64,000 nt of DNA, from the NCBI GenBank assembly GCA_036872755.1, contig JAVHNS010000005.1, positions 1,426,001-1,490,000 of the forward strand, in the 5' to 3' direction. The translations under genes and the position numbers were made by a program. Source of the stretch: Orbilia blumenaviensis. Its lineage: Eukaryota; Ascomycota; Orbiliomycetes; Orbiliales; Orbiliaceae. Positions 11,776-25,307 of the stretch are shown here, piece by piece (positions within the stretch are counted from its first letter, which is position 1; each line of letters opens with the position of its first letter). Under the pieces are notes generated by a model. It was given only the letters and a program-made list of their open reading frames with translations, had not been told where the DNA came from and searched no databases.

Positions 11776-12973
11776 ATGAAGTTCCGCTCTGACATCCACA
11801 ACATATCCCTACTCTCCAGTACGTCCCCTCTTTATATACATCTTATAATCTACAATCAATTAATCAAATACACATATATATACTAACGAATACATATAAT
11901 ATCATCATCATTATAATAAAAATAAAGAAGTAGCAGGCACCCTCTCCATCGTCGGCAAAATCGGCTGGCTCCAACTAACTCCTCAAACCCTCCAACTCCG
12001 CGTCCTCTCCGCCACCGAATCCTCCCAATCCCAACTCTGGGCCACGATCTCCCTCCCCGCGATCTTCACAGACCCCAAGATATCATCCGCACACAATAAC
12101 ATCATAAACCTCGAAGTGCCACTGGATACTTTACACCGTTCGCTAAAATCCGCGGGAGCATCGTACACCTCCGCCAGTATAAAACTCACAAAGAAAGAAG
12201 GGATACCCAGGCTGAGTATTGTGATTACTACTGAGACGGCGGCGAGTATGAATCATGCTAGGATTGTGCAGGATATTCCGGTTAGAGTGCTTAGTCCGCA
12301 GGCTGTAGCGCATCTTACTAAACCGGTTGTTCCGAAGCCGGGGTGTGCTGTCATCTTACCGGCACTGAACCAGCTGAAGGGTATTACGGAACGATATGTT
12401 AGGATGGTGGGTGTTAACGGGCGTATTGTGGTGGAAGGGAATAATAGTGGGGTGTTGAGGATGAAGTTGGATGCTGAGGCGGTGAAGGTGGAGAGTGAGT
12501 GGAGGGGGTTGATGAATCCGGTTGTGGGCGAGGATGGGGGGATGGAGTGGGAGGATGATGACGACAATAACGACGAAGAAGGGAATGAGGAGAGCACACA
12601 GGAGAAGGAGAAGCTCTCGAAGGTGATGGTCGATAGTAGGGATTGGGCTAAGGTTGTCAGGGTCAGTGCTGCTGGGAAGCGGGTTATCGCATGTGAGTCT
12701 CTTTTCTCTCCCTCTATAATTCCTATTTTTTATATAGTGTGTCTTATGCTATATGATATTATGGTTTCGCGGTTGGAGTGGTATGCTGACGGTGCGAGTA
12801 TCTAAATATAGGGCTGTGCAACAACCACTCGCTTGTGGTCTACGTCTTCCTCGACGAGGAGGGCGACAACCTAGCCACCATCAACGTCCGTATCCCCAAA
12901 TACCTTTTCATACATACTATGTACTAACATAACATGCCATATGTAGTACTACGTCAGCTCAATGGTCGTCTAA
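11776..12973 (+). CDS. HUS1: Checkpoint clamp subunit Hus1
   Basis: Four exons: 11776-11818, 11937-12692, 12812-12885 and 12947-12973, giving 299 residues. The N-terminus MKFRSDIHNISLL followed by GKIGWLQLTPQTLQL is the typical Hus1 opening, with LWATISLPAIF next. The C-terminal HSLVVYVFLDEEGD and the final strand YYVSSMVV match the fungal Hus1 end; the last strand is found only by splicing 12886-12946, which has a perfect TACTAAC branch site. Hus1 joins Rad9 and Rad1 in the 9-1-1 sliding clamp, loaded in the nucleus at DNA damage to activate the ATR/Mec1 checkpoint. An acidic low-complexity insert (about residues 193-220, WEDDDDNNDEEGNE) sits in a loop. The neighbouring membrane-protein gene converges on it from the other strand. 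Confidence 0.9.
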
Positions 12974-13449
12974 CGACATGGTAATGAAATTTGGCCCAAT
13001 TACGAGTCCATTAAAAAAAAAATTATAAGAAAATAAGATAAAAAAAATAATTTTGAATGCCATGTACTCCATTAACAAGCTCTGCCAAACAACAAGAGAA
13101 GAAGAAACGGCATCGCCTTTCATTATACGTAATTATATCCCGTTTCGTTTGGGTTGCTTTCGTATATACCATACCCATCCATCCATCACTCCATCGTCCC
13201 ATATTCCATGCGTAGACTCCCTTAAAAACACATACAAAAAAAAAAAAAAAAAAAAAAAAAAACAATCCAATCCAATCCAATTCGGAGAAAAAGAAGAGGA
13301 AGAAGAAGAAGTGGGGATTACAATAAATTCGTCGTTATATCGGGGTGTGTGAGGCGACAGTAAGCGAAGCGAAGTCGAAAGAAGCAGAGGAAGTCGAATA
13401 AAAACGAGGCTCCAGCTAATCCAAGCTCAGCAAGACGGCATCAGAACAC
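12974..13449. other. Convergent intergenic region with poly-A run
   Basis: 476 bp between the 3' ends of HUS1 and the minus-strand small membrane-protein gene. It contains an A27 run (13236-13262) and a GAAGAA-rich stretch; both 3' untranslated regions must lie here. No gene seen. Confidence 0.6.
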
Positions 13450-13957
13450 TTAAATCCTTGTCGCCGGAAACCCCCCTCTAGGTCCATCGTCAACCGGCGT
13501 CGGCGGCAACTCCCTCAAGTCCCCATCGCCCCTCCTCCCCTCCCCCTCATCCTCAGAATCACTATCCCTAAACCCCTCCTCCAAATCCCTACTCAACCTC
13601 CTCCTTCCACCCCCGCCAACGTGCCCGGCGACATCGATATCCTCATTATCCGAGTCATAAGAAATATTGTCCGGATCCAACCGCTGATACGACGAGTCCA
13701 TCCATCCTCTGGAACGGTTTGTGAGTATTGAAGGGAGGGATTGGAGAGGGATGTTGTATCGGGAGAGGATGGGACGGATGGCGTGGCGGTAGCTTAGAAA
13801 GAGGACGGCGGCGCAGGTCAGGGTTAATAATGTGGTCTGTGGTGATGGTGTTGTTTTTGATGGTTAGTCGGGTAAACGGTTATACGGTTATACGGCGGTA
13901 AGGCTAGGGAAGGGAGTGAAAGCTTACGGTGATGATGTTAGAGGCTGTGGATGGCAT
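13450..13957 (-). CDS. Small single-pass membrane protein, acidic tail
   Basis: Two exons on the minus strand: 13928-13957 (ten codons, start MPSTASNIIT) and 13450-13836, joined across a 91-nt intron with a GTAAGC donor and CACAG acceptor, giving 138 residues. A single hydrophobic segment lies near residues 8-25 (TTLLTLTCAAVLFLSY), followed by a basic patch (RHAIRPILSR) and then a long acidic Ser/Asp/Gly-rich tail with SDNEDID and SDSEDEGE clusters that look like casein-kinase sites. The topology suggests a membrane-anchored protein with a cytosolic tail. I do not recognise the family. The start is set by the exon that supplies the membrane segment; the longer frame alone would start inside the tail. 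Confidence 0.65.
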
Positions 13958-16900
13958 CTTGGCGATATGTTATATTATATCAGGAGGTGAAGGATGGATG
14001 GAGGATGAAAGTCGGAGGTGAAGAGTGTTTTGCTCTGTCTGGCGACGGTGATGGTATGCACGTAGAAGGGGATGGATGGTGAGGTGAGGTGAGGTGAGGT
14101 TTTGTTGACACACGCATGCACGCAACGTATGTAATTATAAGATTGATTTATTACTGCCCGCTCTGGCGCGGGTTTTTGGTTGGGGGCCAATCTTAGCTTG
14201 CTTAGCTTAGCTTATTCCAGCGCCCCGCCGGGGTGGAGTGGCACAGCTGCCGGGTGTGTGTTACCTTCACCTTAACTATAATTATTTTTATTATTTTAAG
14301 TGCGTCTGTTGGTGTGCGTGCTGTGCATGCAATTGGTCGGTCTTTGCTTTTAAATTTTATGTGTAAGTACCTACTGTAGCTTATAATCTGAGCGGTAGTA
14401 GTTTTATATTCAGAACGATGAAGCAATTATGATGAACTTCATATTAGTTATATACAATGGATGATGTTAAGTTTTTCTACATACATATGGTCTCGTCATC
14501 GCTGCTTGGTCTTTGTAGGTCGTGGACATTAACCGACATGGGGGAACCCATATGGTATTTGGTATTCGCGGTTTTGGTTATCTCTCAGGATATATTTATT
14601 AGTGTCATACCGGCCCAGGACTCGCGCCTGGACCATCCATTTTCGCGAGAATAGAATGCAGTAGATTGTATCGTAAGGGACGACGTGGCATTTAATATAA
14701 AAACTAACGTTTGCTGCCTCCAGCCAGAGCCATACAACGAGACCACATACACACAGAGCACGTATATACGGCGGGTAATGAATCGAGAATGATGACGCGA
14801 ATGGTTTGGGAGAGCTGGATAGGGACGATGTGTAGATCATTGAATATTCCTCGTCTCACCAAAAATATCGAATATCGAATGGTAACTCTTACGCCAAATT
14901 TCCCTCATTTGTCGCCACTCCGTTCTGTCTGTTTGTATTGACTGCGAATAACAGGCTGTACCTGGCTATTATACCCGCTCTGGTCTGTCTAGGGATGCTT
15001 CTATTTCTTCGCCAATTCCTGTTTATAATTATCCATCGGCTCATCGATCCAACCCGCGGTCCGATTTGTTTTAACACCGATTGCCTTTTCGTGAGACTAT
15101 TCGTTTCTCGGCGCACAGATGGATATGGCTTTTTGCAAAGCCAGAAACAAGCCAACCAGTAATGGCAGTTGGGCCGTCGGTAGTGCTCCCAGACGCACAT
15201 AAAGTCGAAATTTGAAGAGACGGGCTAAAATCTAGTTAGCGTATAGTACTAGTCCGGTAATGAGATAATAGATTTATGTAAGTATGTGTAGGCATATAAT
15301 TACATACCTGTGAGATTTTGGAAACATAATTCGTTCCACTGATGTAGGTGGAGATCAAGGTGCATGTGCGGTGTGACAGGACCATATGCATCGCGTAAGG
15401 ACGAACTTGGGAGGGTATGTTAGTACTGATATTTATATCAATCTAGTATTGTGTTATATTTAGTGCTTGGGACTTACTTGATCCATGGCGTGCGGTTGTA
15501 AAAGATCGAGAGTGTCTGGGAGCAGGAGGTACTCAAGTACTCTGCAATGCCGTCTCATCTATCGCGCGCAATATTCAGAGATTGTTGCTTTGGCGTAAGG
15601 GAATTTCGTCTGGGGGCGTCTGGGACTGGGAATATAACTACGGTAGATGGTATTGTTTTGGGGCGGGTTCTCTAATTTTAATTCATAGGCCCCGCACGCA
15701 GTATGATATTTATTTATGGGCTGATTTTGCTACTTTTATTTCCTGTTGATATCAGTGTCTACCTACCGGCCTATCCTTCCATTGCAATATTGAGCCGGGC
15801 GACAATTTAAGGAAGATTCAGAATGTATTGATATATACCTGCCCAGGTACCACCTATCCATATACATCATCGCTTGGCAATTAATTGTTGAAGTCGCGGG
15901 GCAATTAATCTCGACTCCAACTCCCCAGTCTTGCGTTTATATCGGCATGCACGGCTTCTCGCCTTTTTTGACCACGTTTTATTGCAGCTGGCTATCAAGC
16001 ATGAAAACCGGCCGGGTATTCTGTATAAATTAAATTATATAACCACCTATAATGTGTATGTATACTTATTTATCGGCCAGTTCAAGTCCCGTGAGCAACT
16101 TATGATTACTTCCTGCCTAGCTATAGTAATCTACGTTATCGGCAAGCTCGGGGTTTTGTTTTTGGGAAGGGGCTGCATGCAGGGGAAGGCCAGCTGCTGG
16201 ATTCCGCACCGCTGTTGCCAATTCCTCGCGTGAACAGACAGGACAGGACCTCTGCTTCTAACTTTGGTCTCGTCTCCACCCCCCCTTCTTCTTCTCCATG
16301 CGATATCCCTTTCGTTGCCTTCCCCGGCTGATCGCGTTCCTGCATGCAGTTGGCCCTAGGCTTTCCTCCCCTTAAGATCTTACATACCAGTAGTTACGTT
16401 ACTAGGTACTCCCGAGATCAAAAAAAAATAAAATAAAAAACCAAGTAGAGCGAAGTACCGTACCTGGTGTCTGACGCAGCAAGCAGCAAGTAGAAGCAGC
16501 GTATGTGGATAGGACGTATGCTATGCTCATGTATGTATGTCAATGTATGTCAATGTATGTCAATGTATGTCTGGAATTATAAAAGCATGCAACAAAAAAG
16601 CAGGGCCCCAAGGCGACGGGTGGCTGCTCAATCCGACGAATTGCAATTGCATGTAAAATCGCTGAACCTGCTTCCTTCTGATCGACTAGTCCCTACATCG
16701 TCTAGATCAGTTTTCCGGGTTTCTTGGGGGGGGAAGATGGGGGATGGGAAAAGGCAAAAAAGGAAAAAAAAGGGCGGCAACCAATCGCTCGTGCTCCGGC
16801 GTATTTTAACACACAAATTTTAATCTCGATTAATCGCCCAACCCTATCCAATGTAATTGCACCCTTTCCGCCCCCCCAGCTTTTTTTTTGGTCGATTAGA

Positions 16901-19176
16901 GTTGTTGCGGTCGCAATGGCGGTTTGTTATTAGGTTACTTCTATGATACTGGTGGTGCTAAGTATTTTAGTATGTATCGTATTGTACCGCACGCGCAGAG
17001 CGAGCTGGCAGAATTCGAACCAAAAGAAGAAAAAGAAATTTAAATGGAAGAAGCAGGGTTCACCAGGGGGGGTCCGGTACCAGGTGTGGTCGCAATTCGA
17101 GGGTCATCGAGAGGTGGTCATTTAACATTTTGCCAGTTGATGGGGGGGGTTTGCCCTTGATGCTCTTGAAATAGGACTGAAAGGACCTGGGCTGGCTGGA
17201 TGTATGTAATTATACATAAACATGCCGCATGTGGAGTAATTTGAGCGATTGGGGAAGAAGAAGAGAAGAAAGAAGGCCTGTCTGTCAGGGAGAGGTCGCC
17301 CTTTTTCTTTTTTTCTTTTCTTTGCTTTTAGCAGGTGAAGCAGACGCCAAACAAGACTGAGGAGAAAGAAGGAGGAGGATGAGGATAGGAGGGGGTCACT
17401 TGACAGGTCTTATAAACTACTATGCAAGAACATCCGTCCCCTTTTGAATCTGTTTTACACTTATTTACATACTTACTTTACAGATACCTCATACCCTTTT
17501 GGAACGATTGTTTCTCTTCTATATTCTTGTATTCTTGTATGTTTCTTGTTTTTTTAATTATATCCACGACTAATACCCAATACCCAAGTTTCATCGTTTC
17601 ACCATCATCTCATTTTTTTTATAATTTTTCTTTTCTTTCTTTCTGGAAGAGTAGGAAAAAGGGCCCCAAAACCAGGCTATCGGGATGATAGGTTTACATC
17701 CTTACTTTGCTTAGATAGTTCCTTCCCTCCTCCATCCCCCCAAGTCTAAGTGGTGGCCCCTCCAGCGGGCGACGGAGCCTTGTTCTGAATAAGTCAATGT
17801 ATAACCAGCATCGGGCAGGAATAACACCGACACCTGCAGACGCCGCGATTCTAGATTCGGAGCTTTTTTATCTCTCATTTCATCGGAGCGGGAGCATCGA
17901 TCCCTTCCAGATCCTAACCCCTTCCTTCTCTTTCCTCCTTTGAGGGTCCGTCATCAGATATCATCATTCTTTTCTGCATCCGTACTCCTCCAACTCCCTC
18001 TTACCGGAAAAAAACAAAAACCAGAACAAACAAACACCCACCCTTTCGAAGGTTTCATATATATAAGTTAAGATATATATAATATATTTTTATATATATT
18101 TCTTGGGGCGCTTTTCGAAGCTTTGGGGTTTGGAAGCGAGGATACAGTACTGTATTGTATTGCTAGTAGCCTTTTTTTGCCAGCTGGGAAAGGGAAGCGC
18201 CTGGATGACTGGCCGTTCCTTAATCAGATAAAATCGATTCGGGGGTGTCCAGCAGCTTTTGTGGATGACATCTTTTGGCCCGCCTTGCCCTATCATTTTG
18301 TCTGCAAGTGCATGTATGTCCCATTCATTCAGTCAAGTCAAGTCAGTCAATCGATCAGTCAGTCAGTACCAAGACAGTACAAGACAAAGAGAAGAAGAGA
18401 AGAGGAAAGACCTATATCAAACCGCACATATCATCGTTGGTTTTTTTTTTCGATCTACCTGTGACAGCGACGGGGTTTAAGATCCATAACGGACATTGTT
18501 TCATGAACCCGATCAATTGACTCCACCACCTCATCCATCCTACTTATTCAACGATTACGATATCCGTACGATACCGTTTCACTTCCTTCAGGCGAGAAGG
18601 AAAGGACAGAGAAAAAAGTGCCTCTCGCATGTCGAACGAGTGCGATTGCAAGTACCTCATTTGACCGCTGGATCACATTCATCTTCGGCAATCCGATATT
18701 CAACTCTCTTCCTTTTCGAATTCAGCGTTGTCGCTATAACTATCCTTATCGCCCTCCACCCCTTTTGTTATACTAGATCGCAGATAGCGGGAGTGCCTTT
18801 ACTAAGTAAGTCGGATACTATACTTAGCATCTTCTTTTTTGTTATTTTTTGCTTCCGTGGGATGGTATTGTTTGTCGGTGTCACTGCATGGAAGTGTGAG
18901 AGTGTGTGTGGGTGTGGTTTGCATTTGATTTTGGTGGTGGTCGTCCAGCTAACGACGTCGAGAGCAAACAACAATAGGAAACTACTCTAATTAGCCCTGC
19001 TTAGCGGTCCTCTCCCCCATCGACACTTATCAGCTGCTATCCTCTCCTCCTCCCTCCCTCCTCCCCCCTCCTCCCCTATCTACAATCTCGACCTCCCGTC
19101 CATCTATAGCTATATCAACCCCCCACGGAGGATAACTTTCGCTTCTGAAAGCAAGAAAACCCCCCCTTCCGTCGCC
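13958..19176. other. Long intergenic region upstream of the formin
   Basis: About 5.2 kb with no supported gene. It includes GGTGA repeats (14075-14100), a 10-bp tandem repeat (16531-16570), purine or pyrimidine tracts, TA-rich patches (18055-18100), AGTC-rich short repeats (18330-18370), and a strongly pyrimidine-rich TCC tract directly before the formin start (19040-19080). Short frames occur throughout but lack family features. Much of this may be promoter and long 5' leader, as is usual for fungal polarity genes; a transcript map would decide. Confidence 0.5.
16531..16570. repeat. 10-bp tandem repeat
   Basis: Three perfect copies of CAATGTATGT (16541-16570) preceded by a variant copy (16531-16540). 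Confidence 0.85.
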
Positions 19177-22100
19177 ATGTCGGCCAGCTCCAGGCTGTTC
19201 GGCCGGAGTAAGGGCAGCAAGCAGCATTCGCAACAGCCGCCTGCTCCCTCGATCAGCATAGGGGCCCCTACAAACTTCGTAAAACAGACTCTTCCGACCG
19301 AGATAGGGCTTGCTATGCAAGCTACCTCTCCTCCTCCCGTACCGATCAAACATGGAGTCCATCTTCGGGAAAGCACCATCCAGAGGGCGACCAGTCCCCC
19401 TCCCAATACCCCCCTGGTGAGCTCCAACATCACCACAATACCCGCCTACGATCCCAGTCTCGGTATGGGCGGCATGCCTAGCCACGAAGCTATGCATATG
19501 GAACCCAGAAAAAGTATATCCGAGGGCGTGGACAGACGGTCGGTCCCTTCTTCGAGGTCTGGGTATGAAGGCCATGGCCACGAAAGAGATAGCTCCTACT
19601 CGAGAATGTCAAGCCTGCCGAGTGGTCCCCGGCCCCAACCGTCCCCCGGAATGCCGCCACCTAGCGCCAACGCCTACCAACAGCAATTCCATCAGGGTCA
19701 CAGAGCTTCCGGATCGCCAAATGCTTCCATATCCTCCGTAAACTCGTCCGGTGTCTCTGTCACCGATCCTAGACACTCTACTGACCTGTCTAGCATACAC
19801 AGCTCTGGAGGATCCTATAGAAACAGCATATTCGCTAGTATGGAGGATATGCCTAAACCTGGCTCTTATAACTTTTCAAACATAATGGGAGGCTCTTCAA
19901 CTGCCTCTATGCCACCCCCCGGTCCTTCCTCAGCTTCCAACTTCTCCTTCCAAGCCAATCCTCATGCGAACAAAGCCCACTCCTATCACCATAAAACGGC
20001 GAAGGACCACGATGTCGTCAATTCGAAGTCTTTCTACCTCGAGAAGCCGAAGGACGAGAGAGTTATCGAGCAGATGTTCTTTGACTTGATGAATAGACGG
20101 GATTTTAAGAATCTTCCCGAGCAGGCGAAACGACAGATGCAGGCGTATCCGGCGTCTAAGAAATGGACCCTCATCTATCAGGACCGTTTAACCGAATGGG
20201 AAGCAGATAGGCGGAGAGATGCTGCCAGAGATAAAGCCAACAGCATGGCTCTCTCGGCTGCTGGTGTGGTTGGAGTTGCTGCTGGGGTCGGTGGCTTACG
20301 GTGGCATGACGCTGTTGACGAAGGAAGTCCTCAGTGGTATGTACGGAAGCTATACAGTGACTGCCAGGGTGGACCTCCGATTACGCCTCAGCAGCTGCAG
20401 AGCTTGGCTGTTAGCTTGCGTACTCAACCGCTTTTGTAAGTTTATCTCAACTTTACATATGCACTAACTACTGTTTATCTACAAGCTTTTCTAACGGGTT
20501 TACAGATGGGTCAAGGACTTCCTGGAGGCCCAGGGCCAGGTCGCATTGACAGAAGTTCTCTCCCGGATCAACCACGATAAGAAAGCGGATCTCGACAAAG
20601 AATACGACCTCGTAAAATGCTTGAAGTCTTTGATGAACAACAAGTATGGCGCGGACGACGCTCTCCGACATCAATCCTGCATTCTGGCTGTCACGGCCTC
20701 GTTAATATCCCCGCGACTGCCGACTCGAAAGCTCGTTTCCGAAGTCTTGACTTTCCTGTGCCATTGGGATAAGCCTAATGGGCATACGAGGGTGCTCCAG
20801 GCGATGGACCAGATCAAAGCCTCGAAACCTGCGGAGATGGGAAGGTTCGACGAATGGATGCGAATTGTTGAGGTTACAATTGATGGACGAGGCAAGATGG
20901 GTAGTATGGTGGGCGCATCCGAGGAAGTCCGAAGCGGTGGAGTCGGTATGGAGAACTTGTTGATGGAATATGCTCTCAGTACGCTGTTTCTCATCAACGT
21001 TTTGGCCAGCGGAGCGGAGGATATTGCGTCGAGGATCCATACCAGGTCTCAATTCAAGGCATGCGGGTTCGGGCGTGTGATGAAGAAGATGCGAGGTTTC
21101 AGCTATGAGCTCATCGACAAGCAAATCGAGAAATACGAAGAAGATGCAGCTATCGATATGGAAGATTACCTCGACCGGGACGGCACACGGCCCGCCGATG
21201 GTGGGATGGGACCTGATGATGATGAGTCTATTGCACCTCCTACAGTTAAGGATATGAACGATCCCGTTCAGATTGCGGAAGCTATTCAGAAACGGATCGG
21301 AGATGGAGAGGCACATGACTTTTTCGTCAGCGCTATGCAGAATATGTTGCTCGCGAAGGATAATGACCCGGGAGACACGCAGAGGATATTCCAGCTTATC
21401 AATTCCATGCTGTCTTATGTGGTGATGGACCGGCGGTCCCCGGATATGGACCTCAAGTCGTCGCTCAATTTCTCGGTACAAGGGCTGCTTGATAGGTTAC
21501 ATACCGATCAGGAAGCTCGTTTGGCACAAGAAGCAGCGGCTGATGCTAAGCAACTTGCTGAAAGTGCTATCGCTGAACGCGATGATATGGCACAGAAGCT
21601 TGAAGCTGGGTCAGATGGTCTCATTGCTAAGCTACAGAAGAAGATCAAGGAGCAGGAGAAGATTATTCTTATCACGCAGAGGCAGAACGACAGTCTCAAG
21701 GCGGAATTTGAGGATCTACAGCGTGCGCATATGCAACAGTTACAGCGCAATGAGTTGGAAACTAGAGAGCTGTATCTCATGCTCCGAGATGCTGACGACC
21801 GGGAAAGCTCGCGGACGGCTAAACGTAATATTTCCGAGGGTATTGCAGGTCTCCAGGGTGGTGAAGGTTTTGGTAATGGACAAAGAAAGGTGTCGGCCCG
21901 CGTCACTGAAGATATTGAATCTGGCAAAAAGCAGGGAATTTTGGACCGCGATGCTCTTATGCACAGACTCGAGCAACAGTTAGAGCGTAAGAAGACGGAG
22001 TTCAAACTTGAGGGTAAGGCGTGGAAGGAGGTAGAACCGAGCGATGATCTTAGACGTGTGCGTGAGCGTATGGACCAGCTGCAACGTGAGGCAGGGGAGC

Positions 22101-25100
22101 TTGCGTTCTCGGAATTTAAAAAGGAGGGTATGGGCTTTGGATCTGTTAGTCGGCCACTCAAGCGCAGTAGTGTCGTCGTACGAGGTGGCAGGAAGAGCAG
22201 GCCATTAACTAGTCCTACAGACGGAGATGTCGGGAATACGAGTGATGCTGAAGCTGGCTCGCCGGTTGTATATGAGATGCCTAAGATCATCCAGGTTGGA
22301 AAGCGTCCAATTGCTAAGGGTGGGGAAGGTGAATCTGCGGGTGGTGAGGCAGCTGTCGACGGCACTAATAAGGATGGAAATACGGCTGATAAGCCAACGG
22401 GCGGTTTTGGCGGCCCTCCACCCCCTCCCCCACCCCCTCCTCCCGGTGGTGGTCTCGGGTTCCCAGCTGGACCTCCACCTCCACCGCCGCCACCACCACC
22501 ACCTGGTATGCTCGGCTTTACGAATGGGACTCCTGCGCCGACTCTGCCCGGATTTGGGGGTCCACCTCCACCACCACCTCCAGCGCTACCTGGATTTGGA
22601 GGAGGCCCACCGCCACCTCCGCCACCGATGCCAGGGTTTGGAGGGCCCCCACCTCCTCCGGCTCCGGGATTGCCTGGATTTGGGGGACCTCCACCACCGC
22701 CTCCGCCTGGTCTACCTGGATTCGGGGGTGGTCCTCCACCTCCACCTCCTCCTGGCCTGCCTGGCTTTGGAGGCGGTCCACCTCCACCTCCACCTCCTGG
22801 TCTACCTGGCTTTGGCGGTGGTCCACCCCCCCCTCCACCTCCAGGCGGCTTACCCGGGTTCGGCGGTGGTCCACCCCCACCTCCTCCTCCACCTGGTTGG
22901 GCTGGCGCTGGTCCTACTCCTCCCCCTCCCCCACCTTTCCCAGGTCTTCCTCCTCCTCCAGGCGCAAAAGCTCCACCAGGCTCAAAGATTCCAGCTCCCC
23001 AGCTTGTCGTTACCGCTGCACGTCCTCGCAAGAAGCTCAAGCCAATCCATTCCGAAAAACTCGATGGTATCGACTATACATTCTGGGCTGAAGCGAAAGC
23101 TGAACGAGAGGGTCTTTATGTCGAGCTTGGTGAAAAGGGTATCTGGGATGTTCTTGAAAAGAATTTCTACCTGAAGGAAGCCAAGATCCTGGGTGGTGGC
23201 GCTGGTGCTAAGAAGAAGGAGAAGAAGTCGTTCATTGGTAGTGATGTTACAAAGAAGATTCGTAAGTTATATTCCCCCCCCTTTTTTTTTTTATTTTTTT
23301 TTTATTCCGTGGGTTGGTGATTAGTGCTGACTGTTTTGATCATAGAAATCGCTTTGAGCAAATACAACTCCAATTCAGTAGAAGAGTTGGTGAAGAGGAT
23401 TATGCAGTGCGACAAACAAATCATCAGCGATGATGCCGTTATGGAATTCTTCCAGACTGAGGACCTCTGCACTATCCCGCCACTTGTTAATAAACAAATG
23501 GTGCCATACTCTGTTGATTGGAAACGGCCGGATGTCGACCCGCAGAACCGCGACAGCGATCCTAATGAGCTCGCTCGAGAAGATCAGATTTACCTTGAGA
23601 CATTCTACAATTGCAATCACTACTGGATTTACCGAATGAAGGCTTTGAACCTTACCCGTAATCTGGAGAACGACTATAATGACCTTGTTGGAAAACTTGA
23701 CCAGGTGCTTGAAGCTGCTGACGCAGTTAAGAGTTGTGGCAGCTTCAAGAGCATCTTGGAGGTATGTTTTACTTTTATTTTTTATCTTTTGATGGAGGGT
23801 GTGCTGACGTTATATTATAGCTTATCCTCGAGTTGATGAATTATATGAATCCTTCCACGAAATTTACGAACGGCTTCAAACTCGGCTCTCTTGCCCGGTT
23901 GTCGATGACCAAGGATGCGACAAATCAGACGACGTTTTTGGATTTGGTTGAAAATACTGTGCGAAAGCACTTCCCACAGTTCGATACAATTCTTGAAGAT
24001 CTTGCGCCATGCCATAAGGTTACTAGAGGTGAATACTTATTTCGGGCTTTTCTGGCCTGCAAAAACCTATATAAAAACAATGTGTTTTGTTTTCGGTTAG
24101 GCTAATTAGATATAACCAGTTAACATCGATCAAATCCAAACCGACTGTAACGGCTTTATCAAGGAGATTGAGCTTGTTCAACGACAAATAGATAGCGGCA
24201 AGCTTAGTGAACCTAAGAAGTTCCATCCTGATGACCGAGTATTGCGGGTTGTTCATCCGGTTATGCCGGACGCTCGTGATAAGGCGGTGTACCTCAAAGC
24301 TCAATTGGACAACATGGGAGAGACTTATGATAAGCTTCTGCGAATGTTTGGTGAGGATCCCAAGGATGAGCAGTCGAAGACTACTTTCTTCCCTAAGATT
24401 GTTAATTTCCTTAAAGAATATGAGGTATGTTAATTTAACCCTTTGTCCTACTTCGTTGGTTTGGAAGGACGGTGGTTTTGCTAACGATGGGGTTTCCGAA
24501 CTTTAGCAAGCACGAAAGAACAACATGGACATCGAGAAAAAGAAGGCCGATTACGAGAAACGCTTCAAGCAGAAGAGTGCCAAGGTCACCAAAGACAAAT
24601 TGGCTGCTGCTACTGGACCGCCTCCATCGCCTACTGCCAATGGTGCTATGGATTCATTGCTAGAACGACTGCGCGCCGCTGCCCCTGAAGTGAAGAACAA
24701 GAAGGAAGCACGCCGGCGGGCACGCCTACGTTCGACTAACGGAATTCGGAGGATGGCATCTAACAATTCGCTTCTTAGTGTGACGGATGGTGATGAGGCC
24801 TCTGAAGGAGCTGTTACTCCCACTGTCGAGAAGTCAGATCCTATGGCTTCCTTGAAATCTATCAACGAGACTAAGAACTCCGCTGCACCTGAAAGTGTTG
24901 AAAATGGTACCCCGGCACCTCCGGCACCTCCGGCGTCTCCGCCGATTGATGGGGATGCGGGTTCGAAGGCGGCGGCTATGCTTCGTGCATTGCGCCCTGA
25001 TGCAGCTGGTAGCGATATTGATGCGGATGGTGAACCCGTTGCAGCAAGGGTAAGGAGGGCTAGTACAGCGGAGACTGATAGAAGGGCTAGGAGGGAAAGA

Positions 25101-25307
25101 AGGGCAAGAGCCACGAAGAGTTCGGCAGGGGATACTGATGCTGGAAGTAATAATAATACATCACCCATGGGTACCTTGGATGCACGGGCAATGCTAGCGG
25201 GCATGAAAGCTGCTGCGGCCGATGAGCCGGCAAATGAGGAAGCCGTTACTACCGATCGAGTGCCAACGCCGACGACGGTGATATCACCACCGCCTGAGGA
25301 TGCGTAA
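19177..25307 (+). CDS. BNI1: Diaphanous-type formin (Bni1/SepA family)
   Basis: Six exons: 19177-20435, 20506-23261, 23346-23761, 23821-24028, 24120-24424 and 24507-25307, giving 1914 residues. Order: Ser/Pro-rich head (1-280); Rho-GTPase-binding and FH3 region from SKSFYLEKPKDERVIEQ (about 283) through HTRSQFKACGFGRVMKKMR; coiled coil (about 770-870); proline-rich FH1 with repeated PPPPPPGLPGFGGG units (about 1055-1245); FH2 starting KKLKPIHSEKLDGIDYTFW (about 1260) to about 1690; and a DAD motif MDSLLERLRAA plus a basic RRRARLR patch (about 1697-1725), followed by a Pro/Ala-rich tail. Formins nucleate and elongate unbranched actin cables at hyphal tips and septa; FH1 recruits profilin-actin, and DAD binds FH3 for autoinhibition released by Rho GTPase. 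The domain set is complete and splice phases all agree. Confidence 0.95.
22411..22975 (+). repeat. FH1 proline-rich repeat tract of the formin
   Basis: Repeated 40-60 nt units encode polyproline runs of 5-11 residues separated by GLPGFGGG or related spacers. Copies at about 22670-22890 are nearly identical, so copy number may vary by slippage or unequal exchange and change the number of profilin-actin binding sites. Confidence 0.85.

Noticed and set aside
18496..18990. 164-residue plus-strand frame upstream of the formin
   Set aside because: No domain, and it probably lies in the formin leader or promoter; at best an upstream ORF.
21508..23040. 510-residue minus-strand frame opposite the formin
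   Set aside because: It is the Gly/Pro-rich mirror of the FH1 repeats and the coiled-coil region; the plus-strand formin explains the sequence.
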